Shown here: positions 8,615-15,663 of the stretch, piece after piece
Position numbering within the stretch: the first letter of the stretch is position 1
How the letters are laid out: each line of letters begins with the position of its first letter
NCBI GenBank assembly: GCA_018969115.1
Contig: JAGWYZ010000010.1
Coordinates: forward strand, 1-35,031
Origin: Chloroflexota bacterium
GTDB lineage: Bacteria; Chloroflexota; Anaerolineae; J036; Brachytrichaceae
Length of the DNA stretch: 35,031 bases
Direction: 5' to 3'
Notes under the pieces: generated by a model
Told to the model about the DNA's origin: nothing
The model's database searches: none
Seen by the model: only the letters and a program-made list of their open reading frames with translations
Program-made: the position numbers and the translations under genes

Positions 8615-8669
8615 CCGATGTCACTCTCTCTTCCTAAAGTCATGCTTGGGGAAGAGAGAGTGACATCGG
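8615..8669. terminator. Long perfect hairpin between convergent yitT-family and MFS genes
   Basis: A 20-bp perfect inverted repeat: arm 8615-8634 begins CCGATGTCACTC, and arm 8650-8669 is its exact reverse complement. The 15-nt loop can close further with a 3-bp inner helix. It lies 40 nt after the YitT stop. No U-run follows in either direction, so it is not a standard intrinsic terminator. It may block or protect transcript 3' ends, or be a dispersed palindromic element. Confidence 0.6.
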
Positions 8670-8692
8670 CCATTCATCTTTTAGGAATTGTT

Positions 8693-8731
8693 CATAAGTC
8701 TCGGAGGTCTTGCAAACCTCTAAGACTTATG
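8693..8731 (-). terminator. Hairpin overlapping the MFS gene stop codon
   Basis: Arms CATAAGTCT (8693-8701) and AGACTTATG (8723-8731) pair perfectly. They enclose a second helix GAGGT/ACCTC (8704-8708 with 8716-8720) and a 7-nt loop. The MFS stop codon TAA at 8727-8729 lies inside the outer arm. A 3'-end or terminator role is likely, but there is no U-tract. Confidence 0.55.
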
Positions 8732-9974
8732 CTGATACCGTTTTGACCACAGGCGTGCGGCTATTCCACAATGCAAACAATGGCAATGACACGATACAAA
8801 TGCCTACCGCCCCAACCCAAATAAAATCAAACGAAGCCAATAATAAACCACTGCTCAAACTGCCCACGCCCGATGCCAAATTTACAAACAGATCGCTGGC
8901 CCCTTGCGATTTTGCCCGCTCGGCTGGGGTGAGTACATTCGTCAACATCGTCGAGCCAGAGACATAACACATACTCCAGCCCAACCCAACCAAAAACTCC
9001 GACCACATAATCCAAGGTGTATTTAAAAACAATGGCGTAAAAATACAACCCAATGCCAATGTCGCCAACCCAACATAAATCATCGTGCGGCGGCCAAATT
9101 TATCAACCAGCCGACCCACCACTGGCGATAACGCAAACATACCCAACACATGCGCCGTAATAACAATCCCAACATCAGCCTCATGTCCATGATTTTTCAT
9201 ATGCAAGCCAATCACTGCCATCATCAATGCCATTGCCGCTTGCGCACAAGCCAACGTCACCATTGCGGCCCGTGCAACTGGATGATGTAAAACCGGCGCA
9301 CCTTTTACATTCAACGCAGAGGCCTTGTCCTCATCCGTGCGTTGCAGTGTTGCCCCAGCCCTTTGGGCCAAGCCCTTAAAATCAACATCGTTCAGCAAAA
9401 TTGCAATAATAATACCGGCTATAGCAGCCAAAAATGCAGTCATTAACGGCGCACCGGCGTCGGGCATTAAGCCAAAATATTGATTAACGAATCGCCCAGA
9501 CGGGCCAGCCAACACTGGGCCAATGACCGCCCCCACTGTTCCTCCCCACACTACGCGGCTCACGGCGCTCGCTCGGCGGTTAGGTGGATTGATTTCAGCA
9601 GCGGCATAACGACCTTGATCTAAAGCACCACGCCCCATGCCTAAAAGCACCATGCCACAAAAAAATACCGACAGTGCACTTAACAACACCCCGCCTGCGG
9701 ACACTAAACCACCGATCATAGCAAAGGCGCTGCCGATCAGCAAGGCATTGCAGCGGCCAATTCGCCCGATCAAACGCCCGCTTACATAAGACGAGATTGC
9801 CGCCCCCAATAAAATCAATGCTTGCGGAACTCCGCCCATCCGATCCGTGCCACTTAACCGCGAAGCAATAATCGCATTAAGAGTACTCAGGCTTAAAAAG
9901 CCCATCGAAGAAACACTTTGAGATAAAGCCAAAGCGGTACCCGCCCGACGAATAGCTGTTTGATCTGATTGCAT
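8727..9974 (-). CDS. MFS transporter
   Basis: 415 residues with around twelve hydrophobic segments. MFS loop motifs occur in both halves: GRLIGRIGRCNALLIG after the second helix and GRLVDKFGRRTMIYVG after the eighth. RGALDQGRYAAAE follows the fourth helix. Major facilitator carriers move small solutes or drugs using ion gradients; no substrate signature is visible. The reading frame extends upstream to a TTG, but the ATG at 9974 (MQSDQTAIRR) is preferred, because a TATAGT box at 9984-9989 would give a near-leaderless transcript there. Single gene, downstream of the ribosomal terminator and convergent with the YitT gene. Confidence 0.85.
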   Translation of the reverse strand: MQSDQTAIRRAGTALALSQSVSSMGFLSLSTLNAIIASRLSGTDRMGGVPQALILLGAAISSYVSGRLIGRIGRCNALLIGSAFAMIGGLVSAGGVLLSALSVFFCGMVLLGMGRGALDQGRYAAAEINPPNRRASAVSRVVWGGTVGAVIGPVLAGPSGRFVNQYFGLMPDAGAPLMTAFLAAIAGIIIAILLNDVDFKGLAQRAGATLQRTDEDKASALNVKGAPVLHHPVARAAMVTLACAQAAMALMMAVIGLHMKNHGHEADVGIVITAHVLGMFALSPVVGRLVDKFGRRTMIYVGLATLALGCIFTPLFLNTPWIMWSEFLVGLGWSMCYVSGSTMLTNVLTPAERAKSQGASDLFVNLASGVGSLSSGLLLASFDFIWVGAVGICIVSLPLFALWNSRTPVVKTVSA

Positions 9975-9983
9975 AATGTTAAG

Positions 9984-10029
9984 ACTATACCGCAAAATAA
10001 ATATTCGCCGAAGTCATAGTGACTTCGGC
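9984..10029 (-). promoter_or_regulatory. MFS gene promoter with perfect palindromic operator
   Basis: TATAGT at 9984-9989 on the minus strand is a good -10, about 10 nt from the ATG. A perfect 10-bp inverted repeat with a 3-nt centre, GCCGAAGTCA-TAG-TGACTTCGGC, covers 10007-10029. At 17-bp spacing the -35 element would fall on its first bases (10007-10012). No -35 consensus is visible there, so the palindrome is a candidate activator or repressor site controlling the transporter. Confidence 0.45.
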
Positions 10030-10063
10030 ATACATAAACAAATACAAACAAGTTCGCCGATTT

Positions 10064-10103
10064 CACGATGTCTTTCTTAATGTAACATTATTAAGATATC
10101 GTG
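10064..10103. repeat. Imperfect inverted repeat between the rplS terminator and MFS promoter
   Basis: CACGATGTCTT (10064-10074) pairs with AAGATATCGTG (10093-10103) over 11 bp with one G-U. An inner TAATG/CATTA helix lies in the loop. It sits directly beyond the rplS terminator in the minus direction and may be an additional barrier to read-through into the MFS gene. Confidence 0.5.
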
Positions 10104-10111
10104 CGAAAAAT

Positions 10112-10141
10112 AAAAAAAGCACTGTTAACAGTGCTTTTTTT
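10112..10141 (-). terminator. Intrinsic terminator after rplS, end of the ribosomal run
   Basis: The perfect palindrome GCACTGTTAACAGTGC at 10119-10134 is flanked by seven A (10112-10118) and seven T (10135-10141). It therefore forms a rho-independent terminator on either strand. It lies 17 nt after the rplS stop and closes the long minus-strand run of translation genes. Confidence 0.9.
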
Positions 10142-10158
10142 ATTTTCAAAATAATTAC

Positions 10159-10542
10159 TTAAGCTATTGCGGCTTTTGCAGCAGGCTTAGCATCGACACG
10201 ACGTTCTTTCAAACGGGCCGACTTACCTTGTAGATCGCGGAAATAATACAACTGCGCACGACGCACCTTCGCATGTCGCAATACTTCTACCCGCTCAATA
10301 CGCGGTGAGAACAACAAATAAGTACGCTCAACCCCCACGTTATTGGTCGCAATACGACGCACTGTAAAGTTTGCATTTGCACCACCACGGCGCAGACGAA
10401 TGATTGTGCCTTGAAAAACTTGGATGCGTTCCTTGTCACCTTCAACAATCCGCTGATGCACACGTACCGTATCCCCAGAACTAAGTTGGGGGATCTTGTC
10501 ATTCTTAATTAAGCTCTTTTCGAGCGATTCGACGAGATTCAT
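10159..10542 (-). CDS. rplS: Ribosomal protein L19
   Basis: 127 residues; a large-subunit protein at the interface with the 30S subunit. Family landmarks are IPQLSSGDTVRVHQRIVEGDKERIQVFQGTIIRLRRGG, FTVRRIATNNVGVERTYLLFSPRIERVEVLRHAKVRRAQLYYFR and the basic end DLQGKSARLKERR. The ATG at 10542 (MNLVESLEKS) has GGAG 9 nt upstream; the longer in-frame extension overlaps rpsI and is not used. L19 is usually encoded with rpsP-rimM-trmD, so its place after rpsI at the end of the ribosomal run is a local rearrangement. A strong terminator follows. Confidence 0.95.
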   Translation of the reverse strand: MNLVESLEKSLIKNDKIPQLSSGDTVRVHQRIVEGDKERIQVFQGTIIRLRRGGANANFTVRRIATNNVGVERTYLLFSPRIERVEVLRHAKVRRAQLYYFRDLQGKSARLKERRVDAKPAAKAAIA

Positions 10543-10630
10543 CGTTATTTCTCCATTTAGCAATTTGATAACAAGCAATAGCGCAAAAAAGATACCACAC
10601 CATTTGCCGATCCTCAAATTACAGATCGGT

Positions 10631-11032
10631 TTAGCGCTTGGTATAAGTTGGGGCCTTGCGTGCACGCTTGAGACCCGGCTTCTTGCGTTCCTTTTCGCGT
10701 GGGTCACGAGTTAAGAAACCAGCAGTCTTGAGCGAAGCGCGATATTCGGCATCAACCAACAAGAGGGCACGAGCCACTGCCAAACGTGATGCAATCGCTT
10801 GACCAGTAATGCCACCCCCGCCGACATGTACACTGACATTAAAACGTGCACTTGCGCCTGTCATCACCAATGGCGCAGAAACTGCAGCCACATCTTCGGT
10901 GCGGCTAAAATAAGTCGTGGCATCCTTATCATTAATAAGCACTTTGCCACTCCCGCCTGCATAAAGCCGTGCGCGTGCTGTTGAGGTCTTACGGCGACCT
11001 ACACCTTCTACAAATTGAACTACGTCTGACAT
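10631..11032 (-). CDS. rpsI: Ribosomal protein S9
   Basis: 133 residues; a small-subunit head protein whose C-terminal tail reaches toward the P-site tRNA. Visible signatures: GVGRRKTSTARARLYAGGSGKVLIN at the start, VHVGGGGITGQAIASRLAVARAL in the middle, and LKTAGFLTRDPREKERKKPGLKRARKAPTYTKR at the end, finishing in the conserved Lys-Arg. It forms the usual pair with rplM, 62 nt upstream. A 6-bp hairpin (CCGATC/GATCGG, 10607-10629) follows its stop before rplS. Confidence 0.97.
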   Translation of the reverse strand: MSDVVQFVEGVGRRKTSTARARLYAGGSGKVLINDKDATTYFSRTEDVAAVSAPLVMTGASARFNVSVHVGGGGITGQAIASRLAVARALLLVDAEYRASLKTAGFLTRDPREKERKKPGLKRARKAPTYTKR

Positions 11033-11094
11033 ATTGCTGCAAATAAATTGTTTAGTGAACGATCACATCTCACAACCGCCCAACCATCCAACCA

Positions 11095-11538
11095 CTAAAT
11101 TGTCATCTCCTGAGGATTTTGTGACACATGAGGATGATCACTGCCACCATACACTTTGAGTTTTGTAATCATGCGTCGCCCCAAGCGATTATGCGGGATC
11201 ATGCCCCACACCGCTGCACGAATGATCTTGTCGACCTTGCCTTGTCCAAGCAAATTACCCAACGATTCCACTTTCAAACCACCGCCTGTATAGGTTGAGT
11301 GGCGATAATATTTCTTATCGTCCAAGCGATTACCGGTCACTTTGACCTTCGAGGCATTGACCACCACAACAAAATCGCCACAATCAACATTAGGCGTATA
11401 GGTTGCCTTATGCTTGCCAATAATAACCTTAGCAATTTTCGACGACAAGCGGCCGAGCGTCTGCCCATCAGCATTGACGACATACCAATTTTTCTTGATA
11501 TCAGCCGCTGAAGCGGCGTATGTCTTATTTGTCACCAT
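11095..11538 (-). CDS. rplM: Ribosomal protein L13
   Basis: 147 residues, standard length; an early-assembly 23S rRNA binder. Landmarks: KKNWYVVNADGQTLGRLSSKIAKVIIGKHK at 15-44, CGDFVVVVNASKVKVTG, KKYYRHSTYTGGGLK and GMIPHNRLGRRMITKLKVYGGSDHPH. The ATG at 11538 has an AGAAGG-type ribosome-binding sequence upstream. It follows truA by 16 nt and precedes rpsI, the conserved truA-rplM-rpsI order. Confidence 0.97.
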   Translation of the reverse strand: MVTNKTYAASAADIKKNWYVVNADGQTLGRLSSKIAKVIIGKHKATYTPNVDCGDFVVVVNASKVKVTGNRLDDKKYYRHSTYTGGGLKVESLGNLLGQGKVDKIIRAAVWGMIPHNRLGRRMITKLKVYGGSDHPHVSQNPQEMTI

Positions 11539-11554
11539 CGTTCTTACCTTCTCT

Positions 11555-12286
11555 CTAATAACTAACGTTCACCAAACATAACCCACAAGCAGGCGCCACC
11601 CCTTTTATAAGATCAGGATTACGCGCTTCAAGCATGCGATCTATATCTTCGACAGAATTTCTGTCACTTCCAATGCGAACTAATGTGCCAACAATGCGGC
11701 GCACCATGCGAAACAAAAAGGCATTCGCCTCTATCGTAAATCGTAATTCGTACAATGATACTTCTTGCCAATTCGCTCGAATGATTCGTCTAACCGTCGA
11801 TTCACCCACAGTTGGAGAACCAAAAGCCCTAAAATCATGCTCTCCAATCAAACGTTCAGCAGCAATATTCATGTTATCAACATTTAAAACCCACGGCAGT
11901 TGCCACGCATAATACCTCATTAAAGGATGCCGAACCAAATCCATCCTCAAAGTATATTCATAGGTGCGGCTAACGGCACTAAAACGTGGATGAAACTTTT
12001 CATCACAAATTTCAATTGACCGTATTACCACATCATCAGGCAAATTTGCATTTAATGCGCATTGCAATCGATCTAATGGATGTACCCAATCAACCTCAAA
12101 AGCAATAACTTGCCCACTGGCATGAACACCCGTGTCGGTTCTGCCAGCACCAATAATACCAACCGACTTGCCACATATCTGTAGCAGTGCAGCCTCGACC
12201 TCGCCCTGAACTGTTCTAACACTCGCCTGACGCTGAAACCCAAAATAATGAGTTCCATCATAGGCGAGTGTGGCACGAATCTTCAT
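11555..12286 (-). CDS. truA: tRNA pseudouridine(38-40) synthase TruA
   Basis: 243 residues from the chosen ATG. The catalytic aspartate is D51 in GAGRTDTGVHASGQV, and the N-terminus MKIRATLAYDGTHYFGFQRQ is typical. The C-terminal FLFRMVRRIVGTLVRIG helix is also characteristic. It isomerises uridines 38-40 in tRNA anticodon arms. The frame continues upstream to a TTG at 12310, but the ATG at 12286 fits the family start better. It lies between rplQ and rplM, as in many Gram-positive and Chloroflexi-type clusters. Confidence 0.95.
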   Translation of the reverse strand: MKIRATLAYDGTHYFGFQRQASVRTVQGEVEAALLQICGKSVGIIGAGRTDTGVHASGQVIAFEVDWVHPLDRLQCALNANLPDDVVIRSIEICDEKFHPRFSAVSRTYEYTLRMDLVRHPLMRYYAWQLPWVLNVDNMNIAAERLIGEHDFRAFGSPTVGESTVRRIIRANWQEVSLYELRFTIEANAFLFRMVRRIVGTLVRIGSDRNSVEDIDRMLEARNPDLIKGVAPACGLCLVNVSY

Positions 12287-12352
12287 AGAGATTAAAGAGT
12301 TGGTATTCAAGTCTATAAACCCACATACCGCCTCTAAAAACCTCTCACAAAA

Positions 12353-12727
12353 CTAAACCCACTCAATCAGTGCCATTGGGGCGTTATCGCCCTTACGTGG
12401 CCCTAATTTTGAAATGCGTGTATACCCACCTTTGCGGTCCGTATAACGAGGTGCCAAATCTTGAAACACCTTACGTACTGTATCCACACCACCATTCACC
12501 TGCCCAGCCACCAAACGGCGAGCTGCAACCTGTGTCCCAGTGTCCGCATCTACGGCTTTCTTTGCAATTGTAATAAGCTTTTCGGCTTGATTTTGAATGG
12601 CCTTACACTTCGTTTCGGTCGTTTGAATACGCCCATGCATGACCAAATCAGTCACCAAGCTACGGCGTAAAGACGTGCGCTGTGCCGACGAGCGCCCCAA
12701 GTGATACCCAGCTATTCGATGTCTCAT
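12353..12727 (-). CDS. rplQ: Ribosomal protein L17
   Basis: 124 residues, close to the short bacterial form; a large-subunit protein near the exit tunnel. The start MRHRIAGYHLGRSSAQRTSLRRSL is diagnostic, followed by LVMHGRIQTTETKCKAIQNQAEKLITIAK and the C-terminal YTRISKLGPRKGDNAPMALIEWV. It starts 2 nt after the rpoA stop, so translation is probably coupled. Confidence 0.97.
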   Translation of the reverse strand: MRHRIAGYHLGRSSAQRTSLRRSLVTDLVMHGRIQTTETKCKAIQNQAEKLITIAKKAVDADTGTQVAARRLVAGQVNGGVDTVRKVFQDLAPRYTDRKGGYTRISKLGPRKGDNAPMALIEWV

Positions 12728-12729
12728 GA

Positions 12730-13698
12730 TTAAGCAACTTCCTCTTCGCTCACGGGTTCTTCGCCTTGAATCAGATTCCGTGCACGTAATTTTTCTCTCA
12801 ATTCCACCATTGACTTCTCACCAAAGTTACGCAAGTTTGTCAATGAACCACCATGCTTCTCCATCATCTCCATCAAATCACCAATCGTTGAAATTCCTGT
12901 ACGCTTCAACGAGTTATATACCCGTACGCTTAAATCAAGTTCTTCAATTGGTTTATTGCGTGATTCGTGTTGAATGGGTGGCAACTGAACCCCCATACCG
13001 GGCGCAGATTCAACAGGCATAACAATCCCAGCGACCAATTTCAAATGCGTCACCAGTAACTGTGCGGCATAACCCAGCGCTTCATTTGGCCGAATGCTGC
13101 CATCCGTCCAAATTTCAAGCACTAAACGGTCATAATTGGTCATTTGACCAACCCGTGCAGCCTCGACTTCAAAATTCACGCGACGAACTGGGCTATAAAT
13201 TGCATCTACTGGCAATTCGCCAATAGGCAAGCGTGCGTGCTGTTCAGCAGGCGAATACCCACGCCCAGTGTCTACCTGAAACTCAATATCCAACCGTGCT
13301 TTTGCTGAATCTGTCGTAAACAAGTAAAGATCACGGTTAATAATCTCAATTTCCGGTGGTGTCTGAATATCACCAGCAGTAACCACGCCTTCGCCGCGCA
13401 CTTCCAAGCGCATTCGAGCAGGCATATCACCCTGCATCCGCAAACGAATTTGCTTCACATTCAACATCAATTGCGTTACATCCTCTTTGACATTGGGGAT
13501 ATCAGCAAATTCATGATGCACATCAGTGATGCGCATTGAAATAATGGCAGCACCTTCAAGTGAACTATGAAGCACACGTCGTAACGAATTACCAAGCGTT
13601 ACGCCATACCCCTGCTCCATCGGCCCAATCGTAAAACGGCCATAGTCGCGAGTTAGGATGGTGCTTTCAACTTTAGGAAATACAAATGCTTGTGACAA
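12730..13698 (-). CDS. rpoA: RNA polymerase alpha subunit
   Basis: 322 residues. The N-terminal dimerisation domain includes [27 protein letters not shown]-type sequence (here [12 protein letters not shown], starting around 41), [13 protein letters not shown] and [35 protein letters not shown]. After a linker, the C-terminal DNA- and activator-binding domain runs from about 250 ([19 protein letters not shown], then [16 protein letters not shown]). The 96-nt gap upstream holds a long stem-loop (13712-13786). Confidence 0.98.
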   Translation of the reverse strand: [322 protein letters not shown]

Positions 13699-13711
13699 CT
13701 TGCCCCCACAC

Positions 13712-13786
13712 CTTCAATTTCCCTATTTAACACAAGTATATAAACCAACAATAAAAGTTTATATTGTGCAAATCAAGAAATTGAAG
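13712..13786. repeat. Inverted-repeat element in the rpsD-rpoA gap
   Basis: CTTCAATTTC (13712-13721) pairs perfectly with GAAATTGAAG (13777-13786). Inside, CACAA plus TATAAAC (13731-13735, 13739-13745) pair with GTTTATATTGTG (13757-13768), leaving a 3-nt bulge. The structure fills most of the gap between the rpsD stop and rpoA start. One of several such gap hairpins in the ribosomal run. Confidence 0.75.
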
Positions 13787-13794
13787 ACTAGAAA

Positions 13795-14433
13795 TTAGCG
13801 CGAGTAGTATTCCACTACGAGCTGTTCCTTAACAAGGACTTCGATTTCATCACGCTTTGGCAAAACGCGAACCTCAGTCACCAACCCATTGCGATCAGCC
13901 ATTAACCACTGTGGGGTTGTTGGCGATTCTTTGTCAGCAGTCAGTCGGGTCCAATATTCCAACTTGCGGCTAGATTCACGCACCGAAATCTTATCACCCG
14001 GCTTTACCAAGTAAGATGGGATATTCATCGGATGACCATTCACATTAAAGTGGGCATGGGTCACTAACTGACGAGCACCTGCTCGTGACGCTGAAAAACC
14101 AGCACGATAAATCACATTATCCAAACGACGCTCTAGCAAAACAAGCAATTCGGCACCGGTCACACCACGTGATCGGGTTGCTTCACGGAAATAACGGCGG
14201 AATTGGGTCTCAAGCACACCATAGATGCGACGCACTTTTTGCTTTTCACGTAATTGAATAGAATAGTCACTGGGTTTTGTCCGTTTCCCTTTCAAATTTG
14301 GGCCATGTTGACCAGGCACAGTCCCACGCTTATTCATAGCACACTTGCTAGACAAGCAACGCGAGCCTTTCAAAAATAATTTATCGCCCTCGCGGCGGCA
14401 CAATCTACAAACAGGTTCAATATGTCGAGCCAT
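13795..14433 (-). CDS. rpsD: Ribosomal protein S4, zinc-binding form
   Basis: 212 residues; a primary 16S rRNA binder that nucleates 30S assembly. Four cysteines near the N-terminus (C9, C12, C26, C31) form the zinc knuckle of the C+ type. NKRGTVPGQHGP follows, and the S4 RNA-binding fold is visible as LLVLLERRLDNVIYRAGFSASRAGARQLVTHAHFNVNGHPMNIPSYLVKPGD. The ending ELVVEYYSR-type tail (LVVEYYSR) is typical. In many bacteria S4 represses its own operon; the flanking gap hairpins could be targets, but nothing specific is seen. Confidence 0.97.
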   Translation of the reverse strand: MARHIEPVCRLCRREGDKLFLKGSRCLSSKCAMNKRGTVPGQHGPNLKGKRTKPSDYSIQLREKQKVRRIYGVLETQFRRYFREATRSRGVTGAELLVLLERRLDNVIYRAGFSASRAGARQLVTHAHFNVNGHPMNIPSYLVKPGDKISVRESSRKLEYWTRLTADKESPTTPQWLMADRNGLVTEVRVLPKRDEIEVLVKEQLVVEYYSR

Positions 14434-14460
14434 TTCTTATTTTTAGATTTTTGAGTTTAA

Positions 14461-14509
14461 ATTTTAGATTTATAACACGCAATTAGCCTATAAAACCAAA
14501 ATCTAAAAT
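14461..14509. repeat. Inverted-repeat element in the rpsK-rpsD gap
   Basis: ATTTTAGATTT (14461-14471) pairs perfectly with AAATCTAAAAT (14499-14509) across a 27-nt loop. The gap (14434-14520) also contains further copies of the same TTTTAGATTT word at its left end. Same vocabulary as the rplF-rplR and rplP-rpsC gap elements. Confidence 0.7.
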
Positions 14510-14520
14510 CATAAATTCCT

Positions 14521-14931
14521 CTAGACGCGGCGCTTCTTTGGTGGGCGGCATCCATTATGAGGGACTGGGGTAATATCCGTAATTGACTTAACGCGCAAAC
14601 CTGATCCCTGTAGCGCACGCACAGCAGACTCACGCCCCGGTCCCGGGCCTTTCACCAACACTTCCACTTCCTGCATACCATTGTCCACTGCCGAGCGATA
14701 TGCATTTTGTGCGGCAATACGGGCGGCAAATGGCGTACTCTTACGGTTACCACGAAACCCCGCTGATCCCGAGCTATTCCAACAAATCGTACCACCCACT
14801 TTATCGGTTATTGTAATAATCGTATTATTGAATGTAGCAGAAATATGGACTTGTCCATATGCCACATTTTTCTTTGCGCGCCGTGGGTTGGTTTGTCGGC
14901 GCACTACTCGTTGCTTTTTCTGTTCAGCCAT
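14521..14931 (-). CDS. rpsK: Ribosomal protein S11
   Basis: 136 residues; sits on the 30S platform near the mRNA exit. Core sequence [52 protein letters not shown], then [46 protein letters not shown] at the end, all diagnostic. The basic N-terminal 20 residues ([18 protein letters not shown]) are a little longer than usual. Ninety bp separate it from rpsM. Confidence 0.98.
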   Translation of the reverse strand: MAEQKKQRVVRRQTNPRRAKKNVAYGQVHISATFNNTIITITDKVGGTICWNSSGSAGFRGNRKSTPFAARIAAQNAYRSAVDNGMQEVEVLVKGPGPGRESAVRALQGSGLRVKSITDITPVPHNGCRPPKKRRV

Positions 14932-14949
14932 AATTAGATTTACGATTTA

Positions 14950-15010
14950 CGATTTAACGATTTACGATTTAACTGTAAAAATACAATCACAAATCGTAAA
15001 CCATAAATCG
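14950..15010. repeat. Heptad-like inverted-repeat element in the rpsM-rpsK gap
   Basis: TTTACGATTT (14961-14970) pairs with AAATCGTAAA (14991-15000), and CGATTTA (14950-14956) pairs with TAAATCG (15004-15010). The left side is a direct run of CGATTTA-type words beginning near 14938. It fills the 90-nt gap between the rpsM stop and rpsK start. Confidence 0.75.
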
Positions 15011-15021
15011 CAAATTTAAGA

Positions 15022-15411
15022 TTACTTCTTCTTTGCACCCTTACGGCGACCACGACCGGCGACCGTCTTCTTAATACCCTTACGAGTTCGTGCATTGGTG
15101 CGCGAGCGTTGGCCACGTGTGGGCAGGTTGCGCTTGTGGCGCAGCCCTCGATACGAGCCAATTTCAATGAGGCGCTTAATATTTAATTGCACTTCACGGC
15201 GCAAATCACCTTCTACACGATATTCTTTTTCAATAATCTCGCGTAGCTGGGCTACCTCTACTTCGGTCAAATCTTTAATACGAGTCGCGGGACTAATTTT
15301 AGTGCGAGCCAGAATTACTTGTGCGTTTTGTCGACCCACCCCATAAAGGTAGGTTAAACCGATATCAACGCGCTTCTGTCGCGGCAAGTCAACGCCTGCA
15401 ATACGTGCCAT
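15022..15411 (-). CDS. rpsM: Ribosomal protein S13
   Basis: 129 residues; a 30S head protein that contacts the 50S subunit and P-site t[37 protein letters not shown] begins the helix-two-turn-helix part, and [28 protein letters not shown] is the conserved C-terminal block. The tail ends [10 protein letters not shown]. It follows rpmJ by 69 nt. Confidence 0.98.
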   Translation of the reverse strand: MARIAGVDLPRQKRVDIGLTYLYGVGRQNAQVILARTKISPATRIKDLTEVEVAQLREIIEKEYRVEGDLRREVQLNIKRLIEIGSYRGLRHKRNLPTRGQRSRTNARTRKGIKKTVAGRGRRKGAKKK

Positions 15412-15480
15412 CTATCTCTTCTCCTAAATACTCTCTAGAAACCAAGTTTTTATGAACTAAAGAATCGGCTCCTGTTTGTT

Positions 15481-15594
15481 CTAGCCCTGTCGCTGTTTAT
15501 GCTTGGGGTTTTCGCAAATAACGAAAATTTTTCCTTGGCGCTTTACCACTTTGCACTTTGGGCAGCGCTTTTTTACCGATGCTGAAACTTTCAT
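15481..15594 (-). CDS. rpmJ: Ribosomal protein L36, zinc-binding form
   Basis: Only 37 codons: start ATG 15592-15594, stop TAG 15481-15483. The sequence starts [20 protein letters not shown] and ends NPKHKQRQG. Zinc ligands C11, C14, C27 and H32 are all present, so it is the C+ form. L36 is the smallest 50S protein. An AGAGGT ribosome-binding sequence precedes the ATG. Normally infA sits between map and rpmJ; here only 69 bp with two hairpins separate them. Confidence 0.95.
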   Translation of the reverse strand: MKVSASVKKRCPKCKVVKRQGKIFVICENPKHKQRQG

Positions 15595-15610
15595 ATCAAA
15601 CCTCTATCAA

Positions 15611-15626
15611 CGCGTAATTTTACGCG
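15611..15626. promoter_or_regulatory. Hairpin upstream of rpmJ
   Basis: CGCGTAATTTTACGCG is a 7-bp stem with a 2-nt loop, lying 16 nt before the rpmJ ATG and immediately after the T-tract of the map terminator. Being so close to the ribosome-binding site, it may affect rpmJ translation or act as an anti-terminator partner. Confidence 0.45.
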
Positions 15627-15627
15627 C

Positions 15628-15657
15628 AAAAAACCGACTCACCTACCGGCGAGCCGG
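15628..15657 (-). terminator. Intrinsic terminator between map and rpmJ
   Basis: Read on the minus strand, CCGGCTC and GAGTCGG (one G-U) form a stem continued by GCC/GGT (one G-U) with a GGTA loop. It is followed directly by TTTTTT (15628-15633 as A on the plus strand). It begins 6 nt after the map stop. This is a canonical rho-independent terminator inside an otherwise continuous ribosomal run, where infA is expected. It could terminate completely or attenuate. Confidence 0.7.
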
Positions 15658-15663
15658 ACTATC

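Noticed and set aside
10543-10707. N-terminal extension of rplS by 55 codons
   Set aside because: It overlaps rpsI, is not L19-like, and the internal ATG at 10542 has a good ribosome-binding site.
15595-15663. Very short infA between map and rpmJ
   Set aside because: The 69 bp contain only two hairpins and a ribosome-binding site; there is no room for the roughly 72-codon IF-1.
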